Positions 35,951 through 47,493 are shown, numbered from the stretch's first letter. The stretch is DNA of 64,000 bases from Mesorhizobium hawassense (GCF_003289945.1 NZ_QMBP01000003.1:310001-374000); one strand, 5' to 3'. Notes: generated from the sequence alone by a model not told the origin. Numbers and translations: made by a program.

Positions 35951-37495
35951 TCAGCCGGCAGCGAAGGGCACGGCGACGAAGATCTGCGAGTCGCCCCGAT
36001 CGATCAGCAAGAGCACCGACTTCTTGCCGGACTTGCCGGCCTGGGCGATCGCCTGGTTGGCCTGTCTGGCCGTCTTGACGGGGGCCTGGTCGACACCGAC
36101 GATGACGTCGCCGGGCTGGATGCCGGCGGCCGAAGCCGCCTTGTCCGGATTGACCTGTTCGACCACGGCGCCGCGCTGGTTGTCGGCAAGGTTGAGCTGG
36201 TCGCGGATATCAGGCGTGAGGTCGGTCAGGCCGAGACCGAGCGAGGGGACACGCAGGCCCTGGCCGCCTGACTGACTGCCGCCCTCATTGGCGTTCGCGG
36301 CGGTCTTTTGATCGTCGCTGTTGCGTCCGACGTCGGCGGAGATCTGCATCGCCTTGCCCTTGCGCCAGACATCGAGCGTTTCCTTGACGCCCGGCGATAC
36401 ATCGGCGACCGCGCGCGACAGGTCCTTCGGATCCTTGACCTCCTGGCCGGCAAAGCCGGTGATGACGTCGCCGGTCTCGATACCGGCCTTGGCGGCCGGT
36501 GAGCCATCCGTGACCGCCGAAACCAGCGCACCGCCAGGATGGTCGAGGCCGATGGCGCTGGCGACATCCTGCGTGACCGGCTGGATCTGCACGCCGAGAT
36601 AGCCGTATTCGATGTCGCCGCCCTTCATCAGCTTGGCGACGACCTTCTGAGCCTGGTCGGACGGGATGGCGAAACCGACGCCGACGCTGCCGCCATTGGG
36701 CGAATAGATCGCGGTGTTGATGCCGATGACATTGCCGGCGACGTCGACCAGCGGGCCACCGGAATTGCCGTGGTTGATCGGCGCGTCGATCTGGATGAAA
36801 TCGTCGAACGGCCCGCTATGCAGGTCGCGGCCGCGCGCCGAGACGATGCCTGCGGTGACCGTGGTGCCGATGCCGAACGGGTTGCCGATCGCCAGCACCT
36901 GGTCGCCGGTCATCAGTTTGTCGGAATCGCCCCATTTGACGGTCGGCAGCGGCTTGTCGGCCTTGATCTTGATCACGGCCAGGTCGTTCTTGGCGTCGTG
37001 GCCGACGAGTTTGGCCGGAAGCTCGGTGCCGTCGTCGAGCGTCACCTTGATCGAGCTCGCGCCGTCGACGACGTGGTTGTTGGTGACGATGGTGCCATCC
37101 GCGCCGACGATGAAGCCGGAGCCCAGGGCCTCCTGTCGCTGCGCATGCTGCTGCGGCGGCGCTTTCGGCATCGGAACGCCCTGGTCGCCAAAGAACTGCT
37201 GGAAGAACTGGTCGAAAGGCGCATTGCCGCCGAGCGGCGAGCCCTCGTCCTCGCCTTGGGGCTGCCCCTTCATCACGGACGTAATGGTGACGACGGCCGG
37301 CTTGGTGACGGCGATGATCGGCGCGAAGGAGCCGTTCGGCGCCGTGATGCCGGCGACGGGCGTCTGGGTCGTCGCGGCCACGGTGCTCAGGCCGGAATTG
37401 CTCTGGGCGAAGGAGACGACGACAGGCGAAATGATCAGCGCGGCGCCCAGCAGGGCGGCGACGCGATGTCTGCGAAGAATGCTTGTGGGTGACAT
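35951..37495 (-). CDS. degP: Periplasmic Do-like serine protease (DegP/HtrA)
   Basis: A 514-residue HtrA-type protease and chaperone. A Sec signal occupies about residues 1-30. The trypsin-like domain carries the triad His141 (TNNHVVDG), Asp171 (KNDLAVIK) and Ser245 (GNSGGPL). Two PDZ domains follow, at about 300-390 (YGYLGVQIQPV) and 415-510 (GLGLTDLTPDIRDQL). A Gln/Gly-rich loop precedes the first strand, as in DegP. It degrades misfolded envelope proteins. The gene stands alone with about 190 bases upstream. Confidence 0.93.
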   Translation of the reverse strand: MSPTSILRRHRVAALLGAALIISPVVVSFAQSNSGLSTVAATTQTPVAGITAPNGSFAPIIAVTKPAVVTITSVMKGQPQGEDEGSPLGGNAPFDQFFQQFFGDQGVPMPKAPPQQHAQRQEALGSGFIVGADGTIVTNNHVVDGASSIKVTLDDGTELPAKLVGHDAKNDLAVIKIKADKPLPTVKWGDSDKLMTGDQVLAIGNPFGIGTTVTAGIVSARGRDLHSGPFDDFIQIDAPINHGNSGGPLVDVAGNVIGINTAIYSPNGGSVGVGFAIPSDQAQKVVAKLMKGGDIEYGYLGVQIQPVTQDVASAIGLDHPGGALVSAVTDGSPAAKAGIETGDVITGFAGQEVKDPKDLSRAVADVSPGVKETLDVWRKGKAMQISADVGRNSDDQKTAANANEGGSQSGGQGLRVPSLGLGLTDLTPDIRDQLNLADNQRGAVVEQVNPDKAASAAGIQPGDVIVGVDQAPVKTARQANQAIAQAGKSGKKSVLLLIDRGDSQIFVAVPFAAG

Positions 37496-37681
37496 GGTCG
37501 TTCTGTCCGGGCGAGCGTTGATCCGGCGTCGCGGGCGCTCCCAAGGGATCGTCCGTCAACGTGCCGATGACCGGATTTGCCTGTCTCGCCGTGCATGGCA
37601 GCCGGCCGTCTCGACAGACAGGCATCTAGGATGCCTAATGGCCCGAATTAGGGTTTTGGGGCGACCTTACGAAGATTTAAT

Positions 37682-38428
37682 TCAGAGCGCGCTTGCGAAG
37701 CGCTCACGCCGGCGCAGGTAGGACGAGGCCATTTCGCGCATCCGGGCGGCACCGAAAGCCGGGCCATGGCCACCCAGCCCGATGCGGATCGGCAGGTCGA
37801 GCAGGCGCTGCATGGTGCGGCAATAGGCCGTGCGATCGGAATCCGGCAGATCATCGATCAGCATGCCGTCATAGATGGCATCGCCGGCGAAGAACAGGCC
37901 GTCGGCCTCATCGAAAAGCGCGATCGAGTCCGGCGAGTGTCCGGGCAGATGCAGCACGCGGAGTTTCCTGTCGCCAAGATCGATGACGTCGCCTTCGTCG
38001 AGCGCACGAGTCAGCGGCGCGGAAGGGATACGGTAGTCAGACGCCTTCCAGTCCGGCGCCGGCAGCTTCGAGACGGCGCCGTCGAGATTGTGGAACATGT
38101 AGGCGTAGGTGACGGCATCATCCATGCCGTCGAACCGCGCCGCGCTCATCCTCGGCCCCATGCGGAGTGGAAATTCATGCAGCGAACCGACATGATCGAG
38201 ATGGATGTGAGTGGCGACGACGATCAGCGGCTTGCCGGCCGGCGTATCGATTTCCGGCGCCAGCGGGCGGATGCCCATGCCGGTGTCGACCAGAAGGTCG
38301 GCGTCGCGGCCCTTCAGATGCCACATGTTGGCGCGCACGAAATCATGCACGAAGGGCTCGGTCAGCATCGTCGTCCTGGCGTCGACGACCGCCTTGCCGA
38401 ACCAGTCGCCGACCACGAGCTCACCCAT
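37682..38428 (-). CDS. MBL-fold metallo-hydrolase
   Basis: A 248-residue metallo-beta-lactamase-fold hydrolase with the metal motif THIHLDHVG (His74, His76, Asp78, His79), the later HLPGHSPDSI, FFAGDAIYDG, and a final His in GLGGHGP. Its ATG overlaps the stop of the phosphofructokinase gene by one base, so the two are cotranslated. The substrate is unclear, and lactonases, thioesterases and phosphodiesterases share the fold. Coupling to a glycolytic enzyme suggests a metabolite-repair or sugar-related role, but this is inference. Confidence 0.85.
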   Translation of the reverse strand: MGELVVGDWFGKAVVDARTTMLTEPFVHDFVRANMWHLKGRDADLLVDTGMGIRPLAPEIDTPAGKPLIVVATHIHLDHVGSLHEFPLRMGPRMSAARFDGMDDAVTYAYMFHNLDGAVSKLPAPDWKASDYRIPSAPLTRALDEGDVIDLGDRKLRVLHLPGHSPDSIALFDEADGLFFAGDAIYDGMLIDDLPDSDRTAYCRTMQRLLDLPIRIGLGGHGPAFGAARMREMASSYLRRRERFASAL

Positions 38429-39594
38429 CAGACGAAGGGCTTTCCGACCTTGTATTTCTCCGGCACAAGCCGCCTCAGATAGGCCATGCCAGCTTCCGAA
38501 AGCTGGTTGACGTCCGGCTGCATGAAATCGTCGGGCATGTGGCGCGTCTTGCCGGCCACCGCCTTCAGCGGCACCTTCTTCAGCACGGTCTTCGACCCGT
38601 CGTACTGGATCGCGACCGAACCGCCGCCTTCGCCGGCGACGGCGACCGCGAAGGCGCCTGCATCGAAGGCTTCCTGCGCGTCGACGGCGCTGATCGCGCC
38701 GACATAGCCGCGCGGCATGTAGCCCAGCGCGTCGACACGCGCGCGCTTACCCGGCAGGCCCTCGGCCAACGCACGTTCGAGCGCCGCCGGCAGGTCGCTG
38801 CCCGACAGTTTGACGTTGCCGTGCTGGTCGCGCTCGAGCTTCTCCGGCGGCACCAGGCTTTCGACCAGCGCCTTGCCGTCGGCGGTGCTGACGCCTTCCG
38901 AGACGGCGACGATGCAGCGCTTGTGGCGGTCGAGCTTTTCACGCACCTCGTCGATGAAGCGCTTGGCCGAGAAGGCGCGCTCCGGCACATAGACCAGATG
39001 CGGACCACTGTCGGAATCGAGCTGCCAGGCGGCCGCGGCGGCGGTGAGGAAGCCGGCATGGCGGCCCATGACGATGCCGACATAGATGCCGGGCAGCGCG
39101 CGGAAATCGAGATCGACCGAGAGGAAGGCGCCGGCGACGAATTCGGCCGCCGAGATGAAGCCCGGCGTATGGTCGTTCTCCTCGAGGTCGTTGTCGATGG
39201 TCTTCGGCGCATGCACGAAGGCGATCGAGCCGCCCGCGGCATCGGTCAGGATCTGCTGCGTGCCCGAGGTGTCGTTGCCGCCGATATAAATAAAGGCGTC
39301 GGCCCCGGCCTTTTTCAGGCCGTTGAGGATGACCTCGCAATAAGCGGCGTCCGGCTTGTCGCGGGTCGAGCCCAGCGCCGCGCTCGGCGTGCCGGCGATC
39401 AGCCGAAGCCGGTCTTCGGGAATGGCGGAGAGATCGACATAATTGCCGTCGCGGATGCCGCGTACGCCATGGATCGAGCCCAGCACCTTAGCGCCGGGAT
39501 GGCGTTTGCGGATCTCCAGCGTGGCGCCGACGACCGTCTGGTTGATGACGGCGGTCGGGCCGCCGCCCTGCGCGATGACGAAGGTTCCAGCCAT
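38428..39594 (-). CDS. pfp: 6-phosphofructokinase, pyrophosphate-dependent type
   Basis: A 388-residue phosphofructokinase. The phosphoryl-donor loop reads IGGNDTSGT: Asp108 stands where ATP-dependent enzymes have Gly. The catalytic block is APKTIDNDL, whose Lys131 is a hallmark of PPi-dependent enzymes. Other blocks are QGGGPTAVINQTVVG at the start, GRHAGFLTAAAA for substrate binding, and LGYMPRGYVGAIS. It makes fructose 1,6-bisphosphate reversibly from fructose 6-phosphate using PPi. It is the first gene of a two-gene minus-strand operon with the MBL hydrolase. Confidence 0.9.
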   Translation of the reverse strand: MAGTFVIAQGGGPTAVINQTVVGATLEIRKRHPGAKVLGSIHGVRGIRDGNYVDLSAIPEDRLRLIAGTPSAALGSTRDKPDAAYCEVILNGLKKAGADAFIYIGGNDTSGTQQILTDAAGGSIAFVHAPKTIDNDLEENDHTPGFISAAEFVAGAFLSVDLDFRALPGIYVGIVMGRHAGFLTAAAAAWQLDSDSGPHLVYVPERAFSAKRFIDEVREKLDRHKRCIVAVSEGVSTADGKALVESLVPPEKLERDQHGNVKLSGSDLPAALERALAEGLPGKRARVDALGYMPRGYVGAISAVDAQEAFDAGAFAVAVAGEGGGSVAIQYDGSKTVLKKVPLKAVAGKTRHMPDDFMQPDVNQLSEAGMAYLRRLVPEKYKVGKPFV

Positions 39595-39707
39595 GCTTTA
39601 TCTCTCCCGAAGCGAAGGTTTTCACGGCACCTTCGCCTGTCTTGCGGCATCGCGCAACGGAAGAAGCGGTATCTTGGAATGGCTGCCGGATGGCCGCCTC
39701 AAAAAGA

Positions 39708-40478
39708 TCAGACGACGACCACCGGGTTCTTCTTGGAAACGCGGCTGTAGAGGTCGATGATGTCCTGGTTGATCAAGCGCACGCAGCCTGACGACATCGC
39801 CTGGCCGATGCTCCACCATTCGGGCGAGCCGTGGATGCGGTAACCGGTGTCCTTGCCGTTCTGGTAGATGTAGAGCGCGCGGGCGCCGAGCGGATTGGTG
39901 AGGCCGCCGGGCTGGCCGCCCTGCCATTTCACCAGTTCCGGCTTGCGCTGGATCATTTCCGGCGGCGGCGTCCAGACCGGCCATTCGCGGCCATACTGGA
40001 TGTTGGCGCGACCCGACCAGCGGAAGCCGTCCTTGCCGATGCCGACGCCGTAGCGGATGGCGTCGCCGCCCGGCTGAACGAGATAGAGCATGCGCTCCTG
40101 CAGATGCACGACGATGGTGCCGGGCGCCTCGCCGGTCTTGTCGACGACGATCTGGCGGCGGAACTGCGGCTTGACCTTCCGCCACGGCACCTCGGGCACC
40201 TGGAAGCCGCCATCGGTGAGCGAGGCATACATGACGTCGGGGCCGGTGATGTTCTTGTCGACGCTGATCGCCGGACGCATGGGCGGCACGGAACCGGTGA
40301 CGGTGCTGTCGACCTGCATTTGCGGCAGATCGAGCGTCTCGGTGGTGCTGCAGCCGGCCAGGCCGAGCAGCGCCATGGCGCCAGCGCCGGAAAGCAAGGC
40401 GCGGCGGGAAAGTTGAATTTCGGTATCGATTGCGGCGCCGTTGGAAGGCGGCGTCAGACTTTGCGGCAACTCGCGCAT
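39708..40478 (-). CDS. L,D-transpeptidase (YkuD), putative lipoprotein
   Basis: A 256-residue cell-wall enzyme that makes 3-3 crosslinks in peptidoglycan or anchors envelope proteins. An N-terminal export signal with SRRALLSG and the lipobox LAGC (Cys43) suggests a lipoprotein, perhaps Tat-exported. The YkuD domain covers about residues 110-256, with MLYLVQPGGDAIRYGVGIGK, the catalytic His in RIHGSPEWWSIG and the nucleophile Cys in SSGCVRLINQD. The ATG at 40478 follows AGGGTTTGG. An in-frame ATG at 40544 would add 22 basic residues and is less likely. Confidence 0.88.
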   Translation of the reverse strand: MRELPQSLTPPSNGAAIDTEIQLSRRALLSGAGAMALLGLAGCSTTETLDLPQMQVDSTVTGSVPPMRPAISVDKNITGPDVMYASLTDGGFQVPEVPWRKVKPQFRRQIVVDKTGEAPGTIVVHLQERMLYLVQPGGDAIRYGVGIGKDGFRWSGRANIQYGREWPVWTPPPEMIQRKPELVKWQGGQPGGLTNPLGARALYIYQNGKDTGYRIHGSPEWWSIGQAMSSGCVRLINQDIIDLYSRVSKKNPVVVV

Positions 40479-40708
40479 ACACCAAACCCTACGCTGCCGG
40501 CGGGAAGCACGGTCCGGCCGGATGAAGGCATTTTCTGCACTCATGGTTGAAAAAGCGTGAAAGTCCGTTGGTCCGACTTAACCCTAACGGATCGTTGCGC
40601 CGACCGAGGGGCCCGCCGGTCGAGGCGTTGAAGATTTTTCCAACGGCCTCTTTACATTCTCGCCGACCCCGGGATTTATCCTGTTCTTTGCGCTCAAGGA
40701 GTAGGGAA

Positions 40709-41332
40709 ATGTCCTTCGAAAACTGGGCTGCCTTTGCCGCTGCCTCTTCCATCCTTCTCGTCATTCCAGGCCCGACGATCCTTTTGGTGGTCTCCTATGC
40801 GCTCGGACAGGGCTGGCGCACCGCGCTGCCGATGGCGGTGGGCGTTGCGCTGGGCGATTTCACCGCAATGACGCTTTCGATGCTCGGCATCGGAGCGCTG
40901 CTCGCGGCTTCGGCGACGGTGTTCACGGTGCTGAAAGTGATCGGCGCCGGCTACCTGATCTATCTCGGCATAAAGCTGTTCCGCGCCGGCGGCGCGCTGA
41001 AGGCGGAGCCGCGCACGGACGTCGTTTCGGCCGCACGGATGATGGCGCATGCCTGGCTGGTGACGGCGCTCAACCCGAAGAGCATCACCTTCTTCGTCGC
41101 CTTCCTGCCGCAGTTCCTCGACCGGCACGCCGACTTCTGGACGCAGATGCTGATCTTCGAGACGACCTTCCTGACTTTGGCCTTCGCCAACGCGTTCGGC
41201 TACGCGCTGGTCGCATCGAGGGCGCGCGCCATCGTGCGCAACCCGAAGGCGATCCGCATCTTCAACCGCACCGGCGGGACATTGCTGGTCGGCGCCGGCA
41301 TCGCCACGGTTGCGATGCGCTCGGGGAGCTGA
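40709..41332 (+). CDS. LysE/RhtB family amino-acid exporter
   Basis: A 207-residue inner-membrane translocator of the LysE family. Six hydrophobic helices can be seen. The family block LLVIPGPTILLVVSYALGQG occurs at residues 15-35, followed by a glycine-rich region (AVGVALGDFTAM), and LNPKSITFFVAFLPQF occurs near residue 125. A strong AGGAGTAGGG site precedes the ATG. It probably exports a neutral or hydrophobic amino acid or homoserine lactone; the substrate is not evident. It diverges from the L,D-transpeptidase gene. Confidence 0.92.
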   Translation: MSFENWAAFAAASSILLVIPGPTILLVVSYALGQGWRTALPMAVGVALGDFTAMTLSMLGIGALLAASATVFTVLKVIGAGYLIYLGIKLFRAGGALKAEPRTDVVSAARMMAHAWLVTALNPKSITFFVAFLPQFLDRHADFWTQMLIFETTFLTLAFANAFGYALVASRARAIVRNPKAIRIFNRTGGTLLVGAGIATVAMRSGS

Positions 41333-41351
41333 GGCGTTCAAGGTGTGTTGA

Positions 41352-41456
41352 GATTCAGGTCAGGCCGAGTCGAGAACCGGAGCGGAGCGGACTTGCAGTC
41401 CGTGAGCAACGGAAGCACTGAGAGCAGCTATTTGCAGTCCGGCCCACCTGAATATC
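41352..41456. repeat. Hairpin-rich intergenic element
   Basis: A GATTCAGGTCAGGCC segment pairs imperfectly with GGCCCACCTGAATATC about 90 bases later. The intervening sequence holds a tight hairpin, CGGACT-TGC-AGTCCG (41388-41402), and a repeated TTGCAGTCCG. Dispersed sequences of the form GAACCGGAGCG...GTGAG are common between rhizobial genes. It lies between two convergent genes and may act as a terminator. Confidence 0.45.
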
Positions 41457-41465
41457 GACACAGCT

Positions 41466-44199
41466 TCACCATTTGACGCTCACGCCCAGATTACCCTCCA
41501 GCACACGCCTTTTGTCGCCGCCGAGATTGGTGGTGTAGTCGCCGGTGGCGAAGACGCTGACCTTGTCAGTCACCTTGGCGACCACGCCGCCGCCGAACTC
41601 GAAGGAGGTGGACCGGCTCTCGGTCGAGATGCCGGTGCCTTCGAAATCGACCGTGTCGGTGCCGCCGAAATCGTGCCAGAGATTGGCCTTCAGGTAGGGC
41701 TGCAACGCCACGCCGTTGAGAACCGTCTCGCCCTGCAGCCTCAGTCCGATCCTGCCGGTGACGTCATCGTCGGAATCGAACGATACCGAGGAGAACCGGT
41801 CCCTGGCGTCGTCGAGCGACAGATGCTGCCAGACCAGTTGCGCCTGCGGCTCCAGCGTCCACCCTTGCGCGAGCGATATCGGATAGCCGCCCTCCAACGA
41901 CGCGGTGACGCCGGTTCCGCCGACCTCGATGCCGATGTCGCGGGACGATTTGGCCGAGCCGCCGAAGAAGGTCGCCATCAGCACGCCGTCCAGATACCAG
42001 CCATCCTTGCCTAGCCGTGTCCAGTAGCCGCCGACGCTGGTGCCGGTGACGTCGAGGCTGCCGACGGCGAGATCGTTCTGGCCGAGCGCCTGGCCGCGCA
42101 AGTCGCCATTCATGCTGTCATAGGCGACGAACAGGCCTGCGCGGTCGACCGAACCGGCGCCGGTTTCGCGGCCGAAAAGATCGAAGCCGGCCTGGAGGCC
42201 GAACAGCGTGCCGTCGAAGGAGGGCGAGACCGTTCCCGACCAGTTCATCTTGGCGTCCTGGCCGAAGATGCGGCCCCAGACCGGCGAAAGCTCAGTATCC
42301 GACAGCAGGTTCTGCTCGCCGCGGCGTTCGTGGAAGGTGCCGAGCGTCGCCATTGCCAGGTGCTCTGCCACCGGCGGCACCGCCGAATAGACCGGCACCT
42401 CGATGCGGTAGAGCAGGATTTGCTGGCCCGCCGCCGGCACCGGCAGGTCCGGCACGGCAGTGGGCACCGGCGGCGGCGGTGGCGGCGGGTCAGCGGGCGG
42501 CGCCTCGACTGGCGCTGGAGGCGCCTCGGGCTCCGGATCGCTCGCCTGCACCGGCGGCGTCGAATCGACCGGCGGATTGTTGATATCGCCATCGGTCGGC
42601 ACCGGCACTGGCGGAAGTTCGGACGGCGGCGGAGGCGGCTCGGTTTCCGGCGGCACGGGTTCGAGCGCCGGTGAGGGTTCGGACGCCGGCGACGCCGCGG
42701 CCGGCGTCGCTGGCGTGACCAGCGTCGAGCGCAGATACCAGTTCTCCGCGCTGCCGGCGACGAGGCCGCCCTTGAACAGGTAATATTCGAACGCGCCCGC
42801 CGCGACCGGGGCATCGAGCGCGAAGGCGCTGGCGATCGATGTGGCGCCGTTGATCGCCTGCACGACCATGATGCCGTCGGCGGTGGTCTGGGCGCCGGCG
42901 CCGCCGACATTGACCACGGCGATGCCGGTCGAGCCGGAGGCCGCGCCACCCGACAGGACGAGCCGGTCCGACGCGGAGGAATCGTCGCCAAGCTCGGTCT
43001 GCAGCAGCAGCAGGCCGCCCATTCCGACATAATTGCCATTGATCGTCAGCCGGCCGGCGGCGCCGGTGCCGCCATTGGGTCAGGTCGATGCGGCCGGCAT
43101 TGACGACCGATGCCAATTGCCCCGCCGTGAAGGCCTGGATGGTCGAATTGAAGCCGCCGCCGTAAAGCGTGCTTGCCTGGTCGACGTTGAGCGAGCCGGT
43201 GCCGGTGCCGGTGCCCGAGTCGCCCAGCACGAGGTTGCCGTCGAGCGTCAGTTCCGTATCGTTGGTGGCGTTGATCGTCTCCCAGTTCTGGACCCTGGCG
43301 ATGCCGTCGAGCTTGACGTTGTCGAAGGTGAGCGTGTCGGTGCCGAGACCGCCGTTGAGCGCTTTGGTTCCGCCGAGATTGGCCTTGGTGAGATTGCTGA
43401 GCTTGGCGGTGTCGCTGTCGGCGCCGAGGTCGACATTGCCGTAGATGATGCCGCCGCCGTCCCAGACGAAACTGTCGGAGCCGAAACTCATCAGCACGTC
43501 GCCGCCGACGGTGCCGCCGGTGATGGTGACACTGTCATCGCCGCCGCTGACGCTGATGTTGCCGCCGATCGTGCCGCCGGAGAGAATGATCGTGTCCTTG
43601 TCGAAGCCAGTGACGAGGTTGCGGTCGATGATGCCGCCCGACATGTTGAAATAGTTCTGATCGAGCTTCATGTTGACGCGGCCGATGCGGCCGCCGGTCA
43701 TCACGGCATGGTCGCCATCGTCGAAGAAATCGACAATGCGCCCGCCGGTCATGGTGAAGGTGTCGACCCCGTCGCCCTGGTTGAGCGAGCCGATCTGGCC
43801 GGCGCTCATGTTGAAATCGTCGATGCCGGCGCCCTGCTGGACATTGCCGGTGACCGTGCCCGACTGCATGTCGATGCGGTCGGCGCCGGCGCCGAAGGTG
43901 ACGCTGCCGCTGATCTGGCCGGTGCCGCCGGCCGGAAAGGTCAGCATGTTGTTGCCACCGGTATCGGTAAGGCTGCCGCCTGAATCGCCACTGTCGCAAA
44001 CGAAGCTGTCATTACCGGGGCCAGGGGTCAGTACGCATGCCGCGAAGGCTTCGGAACCAGGCAGAAACGCAAGTGCAGTCGAGGCGAAAAGACCGATCAT
44101 CCAGGGATGATCCAAGCCTCTTATTTGTTGATCAGGAGTTGCTGATATAACTTTTCCGCCCGAGACCAGTCTCGGAAGGTAATTTCCAAAGCGCTTCAT
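41466..44199 (-). pseudogene. Autotransporter gene broken by a one-base frameshift
   Basis: Two overlapping minus-strand frames make one gene. The first (from 44199) encodes a long leader with a membrane segment (MIGLFASTALAFLPGSEAFA), then a passenger of many GG-(I/T)-G-N beta-helix rungs such as GGTIGGNISVSGGDDS. The second encodes the rest of the passenger, a Pro-rich linker and a C-terminal beta-barrel ending GNLGVSVKW. The frames meet near 43077-43079, where removing one C from a CCC run restores RIDLTNGGTGAAGRLTI. After that correction the protein would be about 910 residues. Either the gene is inactive or phase-variable, or the base is a sequencing error. Confidence 0.82.
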
Positions 44200-44424
44200 C
44201 GCGTCCTCGCAAATCGCGATTTAAGTCCACCCACCCCTGCCGCAATGAAGCCATAATTCGCTTCGTTTTTCAAAGCCTATTCTACAGCGTATGGTTGATT
44301 AACTGCGATCCCGTCCGGATAGACCCGAGTATTGATTGATCCAGGCGGCCGTTGGCACGCCTCGCGCCGATGCTCTAGGATCGGGGCTTGAAACAGCCTG
44401 ATGGCGATCATCGAAGGGCACCCA
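44200..44424. other. Divergent upstream region of the autotransporter and TPR genes
   Basis: This gap of 225 bases contains the AT-richer upstream sequence of the autotransporter gene (about 44225-44320) and the promoter region of the TPR gene. No hairpin or operator stands out. Confidence 0.4.
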
Positions 44425-45750
44425 ATGGCGCTGAAGGACGCATTCGGCATCACCTATTCCGGTGCGACTGAAGCCGGGTTCTCGTCCTACGCCCGCGCCG
44501 TGCGTGAGCTGCAATGCTTCATCGGCGATCCGGTCGAATCGATCGACCGCGCCATTGCCGATGATCCGGCTTTCGTCATGGCGCACGTCTTCAAGGGCTA
44601 TCTGTTCGGTCTCGCCACCGAGCGGGATGCATCGGCGGTTGCGCAGTCGTGCCATGTGGCTGCCTTGCCGTTAGCGGCAACGGCGCGTGAAAAGGCCCAT
44701 GTTGCAGCGCTCGGCCATCTCGCGGCGGGTCGTTGGCATGAAGCCTCGCGTCTGCTCGAGGACATCGCCATCGACTTCCCACTCGACGCGGTGGCCTTGC
44801 AAACCGGGCATCAGATCGATTTCTTCACCGGCAATGCGCGCATGTTGCGCGACCGCATCGGCCGGGCGCTGCCGACCTGGCAGAAGGGCATGCCGGGCTA
44901 TCACGCCATTCTCGGCATGCAGGCCTTCGGGCTGGAGGAAATGGGCGACTATGCGCGCGCCGAATCCTTTGGACGGCAGGCCGTCGAGATCGAACCGCGC
45001 GACGGCTGGGCGCAGCATGCCGTCGCGCATGTCATGGAAATGCAAAGCCGGCAAAGGGATGGCATCGCCTGGATGCGCGCCAATCCGGAGGCATGGACGA
45101 AGGAGAGCTTTCTCCAGGTCCACAATTGGTGGCATCTGGCGCTGTTCCATTACGATCTCGGCCAGACCGATGAGGTGCTCGGGCTCTATGACGGGCCGAT
45201 CTATGGCCAAAGCTCGACGCTGGCGCTCAACATGGTCGACGCCTCGGCGATCCTGTGGCGGCTTCATCTCGGCGGCACCGATGTCGGCGACCGCTGGCAG
45301 GCTCTCGCAGCGAATTGGATGCCGAAGGCTGCGGCCAGCCATTACGCCTTCAACGACGCGCACGCGATGATGGCCTTTGTCGGCGCCAGGCTGGAAGCGG
45401 CGGCGAAAACGCTGATCGACGCGCAGCGCGAGGCGATGCAGGGCAGTGACGACAACGCCGCCTTCACGCGCGACGTCGGCCACCCGCTGACGCTTGCGAT
45501 CAAAGCCTTTGGAGACGGCAATTACGACGAGTCCGTGCGCCTGATCCGGCCGATCCGCTCGATCGCCCATCGCTTCGGCGGCAGCCATGCGCAGCGTGAC
45601 GTGATCGACCTGACACTGATCGAGGCCGCGTTGCGCGCCGGCGATACGGCGCTGGCGCGGGCGTTGACCGCCGAACGGCAACTGGCCCGGCCCGACAGCC
45701 CGCTATCGTCGCTGCTTTCGCGGCGCGCATCCGATTTGTCTGAGAATTGA
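44425..45750 (+). CDS. TPR protein similar to TTC38
   Basis: A 441-residue soluble protein built of tetratricopeptide-like helices, resembling animal TTC38 and its bacterial relatives. Recognisable blocks are GYLFGLATERDASA, HVAALGHLAAGRWHEASRLL, GYHAILGMQAFGLEEMGDYA, HAVAHVMEMQSRQRDGIAWM, the WWHLALFHYDLG block and HRFGGSHAQRDVIDLTLIEA near the C-terminus. The ATG at 44425 follows GAAGGGCACCC; an ATG at 44401 is possible. Its role is unknown. It precedes the xylulokinase gene by 82 bases in the same direction. Confidence 0.82.
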   Translation: MALKDAFGITYSGATEAGFSSYARAVRELQCFIGDPVESIDRAIADDPAFVMAHVFKGYLFGLATERDASAVAQSCHVAALPLAATAREKAHVAALGHLAAGRWHEASRLLEDIAIDFPLDAVALQTGHQIDFFTGNARMLRDRIGRALPTWQKGMPGYHAILGMQAFGLEEMGDYARAESFGRQAVEIEPRDGWAQHAVAHVMEMQSRQRDGIAWMRANPEAWTKESFLQVHNWWHLALFHYDLGQTDEVLGLYDGPIYGQSSTLALNMVDASAILWRLHLGGTDVGDRWQALAANWMPKAAASHYAFNDAHAMMAFVGARLEAAAKTLIDAQREAMQGSDDNAAFTRDVGHPLTLAIKAFGDGNYDESVRLIRPIRSIAHRFGGSHAQRDVIDLTLIEAALRAGDTALARALTAERQLARPDSPLSSLLSRRASDLSEN

Positions 45751-45832
45751 CCCGAGACGGATCTTGTCATAAGAACTGGCCTAGCCAGATTTTTTCGAGA
45801 TCCGAAAAAATTAATGGCAATGGGAGGAAATC

Positions 45833-47287
<1,455 letters not shown>

Positions 47288-47323
47288 GTGGGAGTGAGGC
47301 ACCTCGTAATCGCATGAGCGGGC

Positions 47324-47493
47324 GCGAGGCACCCCCCTCTGCCCTGCCGGGCATCTCCCCCGCAAGGGGGGAGATCAGCAGCTCCGGCGCAGCCGCACTA
47401 TTTTCAACGCTGGCGATTGGCGAACAGGCAGGTGACAGCCAATCTCCCCCCTTGCGGGGGAGATTGCCGGCAGGCCAGAGGGGGGTGCCTCGC
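47324..47493. repeat. Long inverted repeat of a rhizobial palindromic element
   Basis: The outer arms, GCGAGGCACCCCCCTCTG and its counterpart CAGAGGGGGGTGCCTCGC, are nearly exact. Each arm continues through GCCGGGCATCTCCCCC/GGGGGAGATTGCCGGC and a small internal CCCCCGCAAGGGGGG hairpin. About 60 bases of unique sequence lie between. It follows the xylB stop and a short imperfect direct repeat (GCATGAGTGGG and GCATGAGCGGG). It belongs to the same general class as the element at 13326-13470 but has a different sequence. Confidence 0.85.
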
